In this document: piece by piece, positions 1 to 10,120 of the stretch | Numbering within the stretch: the first letter of the stretch is position 1 | Layout of the letters: every line of letters starts with the position of its first letter | Assembly: GCA_016748015.1 (NCBI GenBank) | Contig: JAAOMT010000620.1 | Location: forward strand, 268,215 to 332,214 | Source: Geosiphon pyriformis | Taxonomy: Eukaryota; Glomeromycota; Glomeromycetes; Archaeosporales; Geosiphonaceae | DNA: 64,000 nt | Direction of reading: 5' to 3' | The notes under the pieces: model-generated | Database searches by the model: none | What the model was told of the DNA's origin: nothing | The model's input: only the letters and a program-made list of their open reading frames with translations | Made by a program: the position numbers and the translations under genes

Positions 1-385
1 CAACTTGTCGTAACACTATTCTATGAACTTGAACTTTGCTATTTTCTACAATTTTGCTGAATTAAAGATACATTTCAGCGAACTACAAGTTATTTCTGTG
101 AACTATTAGATATTTCGGTGAACTATCAATTATTTCAGCAAATTTCTATAAATTTCGGCGAACTTTTGAATGTTACATAGTTTGGGGTATTGCATGATTG
201 ATCATCACAATTAGGTTACATTTGTGTTGTGTACAATTTGAGTTATTAATTAAATGATAATTTCAGACATTCTTTGCTAATGTAATAAGTGATAATTTGA
301 AATGATAATATATGCTAATTAATGATAGGAATTATAAGATAATTTCATGCTAAATAATATCTCTAATTTCGTCTGGTAACACTAT
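1..385. other. Non-coding flank left of element A
   Basis: No reading frame here has coding character. Element A homology (compare the stretch near 9505 in element B) stops abruptly near 385, so this is either the target DNA or the end of another mobile element inserted into A. Apart from the 20-bp repeat listed separately, nothing is recognised. Confidence 0.5.
32..171. repeat. Degenerate 20-bp tandem repeat
   Basis: Five 20-bp units lie in exact register at 72-91, 92-111, 112-131, 132-151 and 152-171, each opening with ATTTC followed by a GCGAACT or GTGAACT-like core. Two weaker units extend the array left to about 32. The period is not a multiple of three, so it is not a coding repeat. 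Confidence 0.75.
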
Positions 386-1334
386 TGTCATTTCATGAGA
401 GTATTGGCAGCAGCTTATTGTGTTCTTCATCAGCCCATAAGACTTGATACACTTCCCAAGTAGGTTTTGGTTTTTTTTCTTCGAAGTCAATTAGTGGTGC
501 TGTGGTGTTGGTAGCTTTGAAGTGACCACACATTGCTAGTACTCACATGTGTTAACCATTCTGGCTGAGTACTAGTTCTTGAGTCATCTAATCAAGCATG
601 ACATTGATTTTGGATAGCCAGTCATTACCAACTAAAGCTTGATATTGGGTGGCTTCCATCACCAGAACTTTGATGGGTACTATGATGCCATTGACTTCAA
701 TTGAGAAGTTATTGATTTCACCAATTGGTTTTGGTGGTTCCATCCGTGGTGATAATCCTGACACTGGCAGTGCGATCAACTCAGCAACCTAATTGATCCA
801 TGAGTTGTCATGTAATGATGCTGCCTGCTGAACCACTGTCAAGGATTAATTTGATGAAGTGGCCATCAATCTTGGCATTAGTGTACATGGCTGTGATCAG
901 TTTCTCTTCAAGTACTGCTCCATTGAATAATAGTGTATCTGATGGTTCCTCAAGTTCGAATGAGAAGAGGCATCCAAAGATTCATTTTCGGTAATTGTAG
1001 CAGATGGAATATTATTGGTAGGTGGTTGTTGTTGTTGTTCAATTCCCTGATTGCTGGAAGTGGCATCTTCTGGAGTCATCAGAAGGCTTAAATAGTGTTG
1101 GAAATTTGGGTTTTGGGTGGGATCAGTGCCCAAATTCCACTGATGAAATTCTGATTGTTGATAGAAAGAGCTGGGGATTAGTTGATATACAACTATTGCT
1201 GATTTCCAGTTTTGGGTGATCCTTGATCTTGGGTTCCCTGATGTTATTTGAGCTGGGTTTGCTGGTGGTGTTTGAATAGTGGGTGTTTGATAGATTGCTG
1301 GTGGCTGTAGTTGATATATTACTTGTGGTTGCAC
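386..1334 (-). pseudogene. Element A protease and start of the Cys-rich module
   Basis: The minus strand encodes a retropepsin-type aspartic protease. The active-site motif LILDSGSAG lies near 815-850, so the catalytic Asp-Ser-Gly is kept. The conserved C-terminal stretch with ATQYQALVGNDWL lies near 600-660. Upstream of the protease is a Gln/Tyr/Pro-rich linker with repeated IYQ (about 1260-1400). Stops and frameshifts split the frame, for example between the segments at 588-779 and 897-1334, so this is a dead copy. Beyond 560 the sequence continues into the start of the Cys-rich module and is cut at about 385. In the family the protease would process the Gag-Pol polyprotein. Confidence 0.7.
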
Positions 1335-3173
1335 CTGATAAATTGTTTGTGGCTGTGGTTAATAAACTGGAGTTTGATAAACTGGCAGTTGATAAATTGG
1401 TTGGTGCATCATAGGCAGGTAAGTGAGTTGGTATTGGTCTTGATTCAGGTGATGGTTCGGAATCTGGAACCGGTGATTAGGATTTCTATATTGATTTCCC
1501 AATTGTGAATTGCTATAAGTATAACAGTTGGCTCTGATGTGTCCTTGTTTACCACAGTTGTAACAGATGTGTGTTTCTGGCTGCCACGACTAATTGGATA
1601 ATGACAATAGATATGACTGATTTTGGAAACAATTCGTGTTTTCCTGATTGTTACACCATTGAGAGGTTGATAAATTGTGCGATTGTCAGCTAAGTATCCC
1701 TCTAATTTCTGATTAATTGAATTACTGAATTGCTTCAATTCGGAATCCAATTCAGATGATTCATTCATTGCTAGATTCACAGCTTGAGTGTGATTAGCTT
1801 CTAGTTCAGCTGCTTCAAAATCCCTGGTGTAGGTGACTGTGGTTGGAAGGTCCACTGGGTGCATTGGACATACTTGTTGTAGGATGCTACTGCACAATCC
1901 TCTAATAAATTGATTTAAAATCTATGGTGCTGTAAAATAGTCAGCTTAGATGGCTTGTATTTGGCATAGATTTCTATAGAAGTGTCCCAAGTAGGTAGTG
2001 ACTGCTTCAGTGTCCTCTTGTCTGATAGTGGTAAAGATGTTGGCTAATTTGTTGATACTATTATTGTTGCTAAAGTACCACAAGAATTCAGTTTTGAATC
2101 CATTAAAATTTTGGGGTTTAACAACAAAACTTTGATACCATGCATTAGCAGTATTCTGGAGAAAAAAAGGGATTACTTGCATTGCTCTAGCATCATCTCA
2201 ATTATTGGCTGTAATGGCTTTGGCCACATCATTTAACCAGACTTGGGCATTATTTTCTTCACTGTTGAATTTGTCAAGTTTCACAATGGGTGCATAAGCC
2301 ATTTGTTGTTGCTGTGATAGTAAAAGTTGTTGTTGTTGTTGGGGCAGTACTGGTGGTAGTTGTTGATTTTGTTGGTTCAGTGGTTGAATGGGCTGGCTAA
2401 TTAGTTCAATGGGTGGTTGATCAATGACAATAACTGGAGGTAAGTGTTGATTAATTACTTTGGGGTTTGGATTGTTCTGATTTGGTGGGGTTTGAAATTC
2501 GGAGTGTCGTTTTCTGAATTGTCTAAATTGGGCTGGGTTTGAAAGTTCGGGGTTTCAATTTCCAGGTTTTTTAGAATCAGGTTTTGGTAAGTAAATTCTT
2601 GATCCTCAGATTCTTTTTTCTCTTCTACTTCTTGTTCTTCTTCCGATTCAGTAATTTCCCAAGGACTTGCAATTCTGAAATTCGGTTGAGATGGTGGTGA
2701 TCAAAATTCTGATGGCATCAGTAATCGAGATTTAAATCCTTCAAAATACTCGCCATATAGTTCTAGTAAATCCTCTTTTCTTTGTTTAGTTTGAAATAAA
2801 AAATGTCCAAATGTTGATGTTGCGTTTGATGCAAACATGTCTGTTGATGATATATTAATGACACTTCCAAAGGTATAGTGGTAGAATGGGTTGTTTGGAG
2901 ACTCAACTCTAGTTTTCTTCTAAGTGGGTGGTTGTATCCTTTGAGGTGTTACTACTGGTGTTTGTAGTTTTTCTTTGTCTTTACTTGTGTAAGTAATTGG
3001 GTATCTTTGCTGTGTGTGGTGTTTAATTTTTTTGTTGATCTTAGTGATAATAAATGTAAAATTATGATTTGTGGGTAGGCTGGTGTTTTGAATTAATTTA
3101 TTGTAAAAAGTTTTTCTTACTGATTCAATATTCATGGATGTTCTCAACAGATAGGCAATCCTTTTGTTGATAT
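1335..3173 (-). pseudogene. Element A gag (capsid and zinc knuckle), decayed
   Basis: Gag remnant read on the minus strand. The zinc knuckle CYNCGKQGHIRANC is complete (CX2CX4HX4C, 1524-1565). A capsid-like region lies at about 1690-2300, containing WYQSFVVKPQNF and TTYLGHFYRNL as in retrotransposon Gag. A Gln/Pro-rich low-complexity segment lies near 2280-2450, and the N-terminal Gag domain with QQRYPITYTSKDK is at 2920-3173. Several stops separate these blocks. The frame is cut at 3173 by insertion of element B and continues at 13330. Confidence 0.7.
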
Positions 3174-4046
3174 TATTACAGGTGATTATTTTTACTGTTG
3201 AATTAAATAACAAACCCATAACTTGGTGCTCAAAAGCTATTTCTGTTGATAATATTATGAAAGTGTTGTATCTGAAAGTTTTGATGGAGTTCTTTGTATA
3301 ATAGACAGAGATTCAATAGTGTCAATAGTAGATATATCTTTCCAAAAGTTTTCCCAATTTCTTTCTCAGTGTGGTGGCCAGATTTAGTCTGGCAGTCGTG
3401 CTCTTCTAGTAAGCTATCTGATAATATATAAAATCCTACCCTTATTTCTGGGTCTTTTACCAGGCTATTCTTGACATCAATAATTCAGTGCTTAATCTTT
3501 TTAATTAATTAGTATACAACAACAAAATCAAAGAAAGAAAGAAAATAAAAATAAAGAAAATAGAGAAAATAAACCAAGGCAATTTGTTAGTATCTGGTCA
3601 ATAGCTGTGATCAAGAGCTATTGTTTCAGCATGGTTAAGTATCAATTACTATCAACACTTTATGTTGATAGTGGAGAGTGGGTTGAGATATGGAATAATT
3701 ATTTATTTGATGATTGGGAACTGGAAGGTTGCTTAGATTAAATCTAAACTAAGAGGTTTCTCTTTTTAGCTTCTAATTCTACTGCTATATATACATAATT
3801 GAGATTCCTTAATTCCTTAATTCTTTGTGACAGGAATCCTGAGATTTCTGGAATCTTGTAATTCCTGATGAGAGGAATCCTGGAATTTTGGAATCCTGCA
3901 ATTCCTCGTCAGAGAATTCTGAAATTTCTGGAATCCTGTAATTCCTCTGAGAGGAATTCTGGAATTCCATATTTACTATGTCTATCTCTAATTGGCTAAT
4001 ATCTACTGACTAATAATACTATATTTCCTATATTCTATGAGTAACA
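3174..4046 (-). repeat. Element B 3' LTR (LTR1 family)
   Basis: 873 bp. In element sense it starts TGTTACTCATA and ends near TATTACA, degenerate from TGTAACA. It contains a TATATATA-type box near 3789, a cluster of GGAATTCC-like repeats (about 3820-3975) and two hairpins (3598-3627 and 3648-3672). It pairs with the LTR at 12439-13329. Confidence 0.85.
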
Positions 4047-4062
4047 TTATTCCCTCCTTTTA
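4047..4062 (-). other. Element B polypurine tract
   Basis: Minus-strand AAAAGGAGGGAATAA directly abuts the 3' LTR start, the expected plus-strand primer site for an LTR element. The same tract lies at 43189-43204 in element I. Confidence 0.75.
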
Positions 4063-4870
4063 ATATTGAGCTCCATTAAAATCTAATTCTTTTAATTCCC
4101 CTTCTTGAATTATTTCTTGAACTTCTTTTTTGAGTATTACTTGTGTTATTTTATTTTGTAGTTTTTCAAATTGGGTGTTGGTCATTTTTCTCAATTGATT
4201 ACTCGTAACTGTATCCATTGTCATGTTGAGTAAGATTTCTGGTTGGTTTTGAAATCCCATATATAGCCAGTAAATGGCTTGAGCTTGTGTGGTTAGATTG
4301 TTTTTTCCCACAAATTGTTCTAGTTGTCCCAGTATTGTGGTGTCAAATAACTATTTTGTTTTGTCAGTGTACAAGTTCTGGATATTTATGTGTTGTCCCA
4401 AGTAAAAATAACAATAGTTTTTTGGAAATTGTTGTATCCACCAAGTCCAAGTTTCTCTGGTAAGTTCTTGGTGTAATTCGACTATTTGTTGTTCTTTCAT
4501 GGCCAATTTTATCTTGGTCATAATCTTGTTGACCACATTTTCAAGTCTTTTCTGTGCTTTGTTTTGTGGTATCTTTGTCGTATTTTTGTAACAAATGGTT
4601 TGTTGATTGATGGTAATTTCCATCTCCTGGTGTTGGATTAATTGAAAAATTTGTTAAGCTAGTGAATAGATATTGTCTATAATCTCCATTTTTCTGATCT
4701 CTTCTGTCATGTCAACCATGTTTTTTATATATTCTTTTGTCAATCAATTGGACGTGTTGTTGTCAATGATAATGATTGATTCCAGATCTCGTGGAATCTC
4801 ATCTGGTTGGACTAGTATTCTCTGTACTCCTAATTGTAGAATATTACTGGTAGATAATGATGCTATATGA
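4060..4870 (-). pseudogene. Element B tail ORF downstream of integrase
   Basis: Two long open segments (4351-4623 and 4060-4311), separated by a single stop, encode a hydrophilic, probably helical protein. It includes AQKRLENVVNKIMTKIKLAMKEQ, WTWWIQQFPKNY (with shared W residues), and a C-terminus ending FNGAQY just before the PPT. The same protein tail is found in elements D, F/G, H and I at the same place, so it is a conserved module of these elements and not chance coding. I do not recognise its function. It could be an extension of Pol or a separate accessory protein. Confidence 0.6.
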
Positions 4871-6130
4871 TGATATGGTTTTAGTCAATCTCCATGTGTT
4901 GCTTTGGTTAAGATTTTGTTATTTAATCTTAATTTGTAAGCTCTATTTTCTAGAATTTCTTCTATGTAAAATGGTCCATCCCATTTGGGGTCAAATTTTC
5001 TACTCCATTGTTTTTCTGCTTTGGTATGATGTAGTAGTACTTTGTCTCCAATCCTGAATTCAACTGGTTTATTTAGTAGTTGGTTATCATGTCTTTTTTT
5101 TTGTTTCTCTTGTAACTTTTGTATGTTATTAGCTGCTCTTTATTGTTTGTTTTCTAATGTTTTCATTAAGTCATATGTTCTTTTCAACAATGTATTTTTG
5201 AAATTCTCTTCTGTTATTGGTTCGGTTGGGTATGTGCTAACTTCTATTTCCACTGATAGTGTTGTTGTTCTACCATATACTAATTCAAATAGTGTTGCTT
5301 GTATAGTATCTTGTTTCATTGTTCGATAAGCAAATAGTACTGATGGTATCAACAAATCCCAATTGTTTTGGTTTTCTTGGCTGAGTTTAGCTATTGCTTT
5401 ACACAATGTTCTGTTGAATCTTTTGACTAATCCATTGGTTTGTGGATAGTATGGTGATGATAATGGTCTCTTAATTCCAAATCTTTGGCTCAATTCTGTT
5501 AATGTTTTGTTCACAAAATGAGTTCCTTGATCTGATAATAATTCTTTTGGACATCCATGTCGACAGATCAAATCCTAATAAACAAATTCGGCAATGGATT
5601 CTGTATCCGCTCTTTGAATTGCTTTCACCTCTGGCCATTTAGTGAGATAGTCCATGGCTACTGTTATGTACCCATTTCCTCCACTGGTGATTGTTAATGG
5701 TCCAACTAGATCAATTCCAACATGGTCGAATGGTTGTTCTACTTTGATTGGTCTTAATGGTTCACTGGGTTTTGTACCTCCTCTTCACTGACAAGCATCA
5801 CAATTTTGAATATATTGGATAATATTTGGATACATTGATGGCCAATAGTATCTTTTTCTGGTTCTTTCCATGGTTGCTTCTTTGTAAAAATGTCCTGCTG
5901 TTAGATTTGAGTACATGTTAAATAATATTGTCTCTTTTTTTGGTTCTGTAATTACTCTGGTTGGTTGATCTGGATTTTTTCTATTTTTCTGATAAAGTAT
6001 ATTTTGGTGAGTGATAAAATATTTTGATTGTTGTTTAATATTCTTTTGTTCTGTTTGAGATAAATTCTCCTTGAACTGTTGAGTGTTTATATAATATTGA
6101 AGTTGTTGATATTTTTGTATGTTCATCTTT
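4871..6130 (-). pseudogene. Element B integrase
   Basis: Integrase of the Ty3 type on the minus strand. The N-terminal zinc-binding HHCC region has AGHFYKEATMERTRKRYYW and ends NCDACQ (about 5800-5950). The catalytic core contains the second Asp in LLSDQGTHF, then PQTNGLVKRFNRTL, where the third catalytic residue, normally Glu, is Lys (codon near 5432). The C-terminal GPY/F-type module reads KFDPKWDGPFYI (about 4970-5000). A stop interrupts the core near 5577, where His-Gln codons became TAT TAG. The core is otherwise well conserved against element I at 44274-45047. It is dead as written. Confidence 0.75.
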
Positions 6131-6188
6131 TGTTATATTTTTCGTTGGTATTGTTCTGGTTTTGTTATATTTTTGTTTTAAAATGTTC

Positions 6189-7490
6189 TTAGATTTGTCT
6201 TATTTGCAACAAACTATTAGCATTTCCGTTGTCTTTTCCTTTTTTGTAATGTATAGTATAATTGTATAGTGCAAGTGCCATTTTCCATCTTGACTGTCTT
6301 CTATCTCCAAATTCTTGTTTTTGGAGTAATGTTAATCCCTTGTGATCTGTGTATACTTCAAACTTCTGGCTTAAGTATTTTTTCCATTTCATGACTGCCT
6401 AATATATTGCTAAGTGTTCTTGTTCCAGTGTTCCATAGTTCTTTTTGGCTGATGTTAAACCTCTGCTGGCATATGTTACTGGATGTTCTCTGCTGTCCAG
6501 TCCTTTCTGAGATAATACTGCTCCCAATGCTTGGCCGGATGCATCAGTAATGATGATGAATGGTTTGCTGTGATCTAGATAAATCAGTACTGGAGCTTGA
6601 ATGAGCTTTTTTTTCAAAATGTCAAAAGCTTCTTGTTGACTTTCTGCCCATTTATATTTGGTATTCTTGGTTTGCAGTTGGTTGAGTGGCTGTGCTATCT
6701 TGGAAAAGTTCTTGATAAAATGTTGATAGTAGCTGGCAAATCCCAAGAATGATTTCAGTTCTGTCATATTGGTGGGCACTGGAAAGTTCTTTACTATCTT
6801 TATTTTCTCTGGATCTGTTTTAATGTCATCTTTGCTAACTATGTGTTCCAAGAATTTTAGTTCTGTCTTGCCAAAGAAGCACTTTGTTGCATTTAACTTT
6901 AGTCCTGCTCTTCTTAGTCTTTCAAACACTTGTTGAAGATGATGAAGATGATCATCAAATGTTTTTGAGAATACATTGGTGTTGTCCAAGTATACAACTA
7001 CTGATTTCTACAATAAGCCAGTATAGATGATTTCCTTTAGCCATTGGAAAGTGGCTGGTGTATTGGTTAAACCGAATGGTATTACTTCAAATTCGAAATT
7101 CCTTTCTTTCGTGGTGAATGCTGTCTTCTCTTTGTCAGCTGGATCCATGGCCACTTGCCAGTAACTACTGTCCAAGTCTAATGTTGAGAACCATTTGTTC
7201 TTGCCAAAAGCATCAAATAATTCCTGTATTCATGGAGTTGAATAGCTGTCTTCACAAGTTACACCATTGAGTTTTCTGTAGTTTACACAAAATCAGATCT
7301 TTCCATTCTTCTTATGGACAAGTATCACTGGTAATGACCATGGACTCATTGATGGCTGAATTAGCCTATTGTCAAGCATTCGGTTTATCTCTTGCTGAAT
7401 AATCTTGTGGCTGGCTAGTGATACTCTGTATGCTCTTTGTTTAATTGGCATTGCATCTCCAGTCTTGATCTGATGCTGAATGATGTCAAT
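6189..7490 (-). pseudogene. Element B reverse transcriptase and RNase H
   Basis: Reverse transcriptase followed by RNase H, minus strand. The RT fingers with VHKKNGKI lie near 7300. The catalytic YLDD box is YLDN (about 6970-6995), and downstream are LKLNATKCFFGKTELKFLEH and the thumb. RNase H begins near 6620 with ITDASGQALGAV (catalytic Asp) and continues through YTDHKGLTLLQ (about 6330). A TGG to TAG stop splits it at 6393-6398. Together these enzymes would copy the element RNA to DNA. The YLDN change and the stops make it inactive. Confidence 0.8.
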
Positions 7491-8413
7491 TTAGCCAAAC
7501 TCATTTTCACTGGCAAAGATGTCATTGAACTGGTGGAGCAACATCTTAAGTTGTATATGTTGGAATGGATCTAAGTTTTCTATGTTCATTTGTTCCAATT
7601 GTTCTGGTTGGAGCAAATAACATTCACTTTGTCTGTATATTGTTTGTGATGTGATATCAACATATTCACAAAGTTGTGGAAAGTCTGAAATGGGGTTTGG
7701 TGGTTGATTCTCCATTTCAGTGTTTAAGTATCCAATAATGGTTCCAGCTGGTATTTCTATGACATTTTCTGTATTGTTATAGATGGGAATTTTGATGTGG
7801 CTGTAATCTTTGGCTGGTATGTGAAGATTGATAAGTCCAACTTCTTTTGATTTACAAAGACTGGCTTCTGCTTAAAAATTTGTGCTTGGTCTTTTTCCTT
7901 CCTTTCTATTGCTAGCATATACTGGTTATATGGTGAAATAGAAATAGCTTGACCAGTTGAGATAATTTCTCTTTGGTCAACAATTTCTTCCTCTGCCATA
8001 TTAACTGGTACATCTATTCTATCCATTGATCCGAATCCCTGTATTCCTCTTGTTGTTATTCCTAATTCCCCCCTCTTTCCCACTAATACTAACTGAGCTA
8101 TTCTAACCAGAGGCAGGAATATTGCCTGTGCTATCTTTTTATTGGGCTCTATTATATAGGCTTTTTCTGAGTTATTTTGTAGCATAGCAATGATATTTCC
8201 TATATATCCTGCATCAATTATTCCTCCTCTTATATTAATCTCTCTTTTTGCTAAACTACTCCTAGATGCTAATTGAACCATTGTTGTTGCTGGAATTTCT
8301 AGTGCTACTTTCAGATCAATGCAAGTGCATGATTGTGGTTCCAATTTGATGGCCTCTTTTCCTGGATACCTTAGATCAAACTCTGCATCAGTATCATGTG
8401 CATATTCTGGCAT
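7491..8413 (-). pseudogene. Element B dUTPase domain and linker to RT
   Basis: A trimeric-type dUTPase is encoded by the minus strand from 8413. All five family motifs can be seen in order: DAEFDLRYP (motif 1), ASRSSLAKREINI (motif 2), GGIIDAGYIGNI with the substrate Tyr (motif 3), KIAQAIFLPL (motif 4), and GFGSMD (motif 5). The catalytic Asp of motif 3 and the Ser-Ser of motif 2 are kept. After about 7980 a linker leads to the RT N-terminus, with a stop near 7716-7756. In retroelements and retroviruses a dUTPase keeps uracil out of cDNA. This position, between protease and RT, is unusual for Ty3-type elements. Confidence 0.8.
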
Positions 8414-8429
8414 AATACCTTCCCCATTG

Positions 8430-9660
8430 TCACTATATCATTTCAACTCTTGTTCCTTGGAGAGATCTGGTAGTACAATGTATTGTTTATAGTTTAAATC
8501 GGAGTTTGAATCATTTTTGTTGTCATTGCCATTTTAAACAGAGTTGAAACCGGTGTTTTCATCGTTATCGTCAGAGTCTGGATTGCGATTGATCAGTGAT
8601 TCTGATTCTGATGCACAGCTGCTGATTGGTTCTTCTTCTTTAGAAATTGTGTAGATCATGTGTGGTGGTGGATTGTAAATGAGGTCACAATCATTATCAT
8701 ATTCAAAGTCACTGGGAATTAAACAATAGTGATACAGTCTTGTATTTAACTGTGCTAGCTATTGTTTTTGCTTTTCTCTAATGGATGCCAAGTTTTGGTA
8801 GTGTTCATGGAACTCTTTTGGTTCCAGAAAATTTATGACTGGCTTTGCGTCCCAGTCCAGCTCGATGGGTTCTGGTGAGTTGTTTTTAATTGTCCTGATT
8901 TCTTCTAGTAATGCGCCTTCAATTTTGGTGATTGCCATCTGCCATAATTCATCATCGTCATGTGGACAACTGTTCAATTGCTGTACAGCTCTTCTCCAGG
9001 TGGCTTCTATGGGTGTTTTTTTCTCGACCCAGTTGCTGATGAGGATTGTGTATTGGCAGGACATGTCACATGTTCCTCCTCTTCCAGGAATGTCGTTCCA
9101 TATTTCTTTGTCGAGAAGAGTTTCTCCATAGACTAGACATAGTGTATTATTCTATTTTCCCACTCATTTTGGTCTTCCAAAACATTTGACACAGCATATG
9201 TGGCAATAGAACTTGGTTGCCATCTGATATTCTTTATCGTTGTCACAGCATGCACCCATTGATAACAATTTCTTGCCGCAATCAATGCATATCAGTTTGG
9301 GTCAGCAATAAGTTAATGATTGTTGTTGACTATAGGTATATGGGATATAAATGTTGTTGGCTTGAGGGTTTTCTTCCTCCCTCTCTTTCCCTTTTTTCTT
9401 TTCTTCTTTCCACTTCTAACTCGATGGTTCTTCTTGTTTGTTGTCAATCCAGATCAAATCATCTGTTTTCTAGGTCAGTTCTTCTTTTTGCTTTCCCTTA
9501 GGGTTGTCATTTTACAAGAGTATTGATGGTAGTTTGTTGTGGTCGGCATCAGCCCAGGAGACTTGGTAAGCTTTCCAGGTAGGTTTTTCTTTCTCCTCCT
9601 CCAGTTCAATCAATAGTTTCTCTCTTGGAGGAGTTTTGAAATAGCCACACATGGCCAGTA
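8430..9660 (-). pseudogene. Element B Cys-rich module between protease and dUTPase
   Basis: Region of unknown function between protease and dUTPase, minus strand, broken by stops. It carries a Cys-rich block with CGKKLLSMGACCGN and YCHICCVKCFGRPK (about 9170-9300). A middle part at 8759-9064 contains NWVEKKTPIEATWRRA and SPEPIELDWD. A second Cys block follows, with YHYCLIPSDFEY and then DLIYNPPPHMIY (about 8650-8740). Intact copies elsewhere in the window read CDHCLIPCDFQYC, a probable zinc-binding site. The order and sequence are kept in all the elements here, so it is a real module of the polyprotein. Confidence 0.6.
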
Positions 9661-9670
9661 CATATATGTG

Positions 9671-10120
9671 TCAGTCCTGATATGTTAGCTGGAGTTCCTG
9701 GGTGTTCCAGTCTAATGTTGCATTGACTTTGGATAGCCAGTCATTACCAACAAGAGCTTGGTATTGAGTGGCTTCCATCACTAGAACTTTAATGGAAGTC
9801 ACGATGCCATTGACTTCGAAAGGGAAGTTGTCAATTTCACTGATTGGAGTTTTGGTCGCTCCATTGGCTGTGATGATTCTGGCATTGGCAGCTCGATCAA
9901 CTTGGTAATCTAATTGATCCATGAGTTGTCGTGTGATGATGTTGCCTGCTGAACTGCTGTCAAGGATTAATTTGATGAATTGTCCCTCAACTTTGGTATC
10001 AGTGTACATCACAGTAATTGGTTTGGCTTCAAGAGTGGCTCCACTAAATAATGGTGTTGCAGTTGTTTTCTCGAATTCAAATGAGAATATAGCAGCCAAA
10101 AACTCGTTTTCAGTGATGGT
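9671..10120 (-). pseudogene. Element B aspartic protease
   Basis: Retropepsin-like protease on the minus strand with conserved flanks: FIKLILDSSSAGNIITRQL at the active site and ATQYQALVGNDWLSKV in the C-terminal part. The active-site triad Asp-Ser-Gly is Asp-Ser-Ser (Gly codon GGT to AGT near 9956), which should abolish or reduce activity. The frame is open from 10507 down to 9671, joined to the upstream Gln-rich linker. Confidence 0.75.

Larger units (their letters stand above)
386..3173 (-). mobile_element. Element A, 3' part (Ty3-type LTR element interrupted by B)
   Basis: Minus-strand internal region holding, right to left, the gag C-terminal part, zinc knuckle and aspartic protease. 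The gag frame breaks at 3173 in codons for KKI and resumes at 13330, on the far side of element B, so A's 5' part is 13330-14387. Its RT, integrase and 3' LTR are absent, cut off at about 385. Confidence 0.75.
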
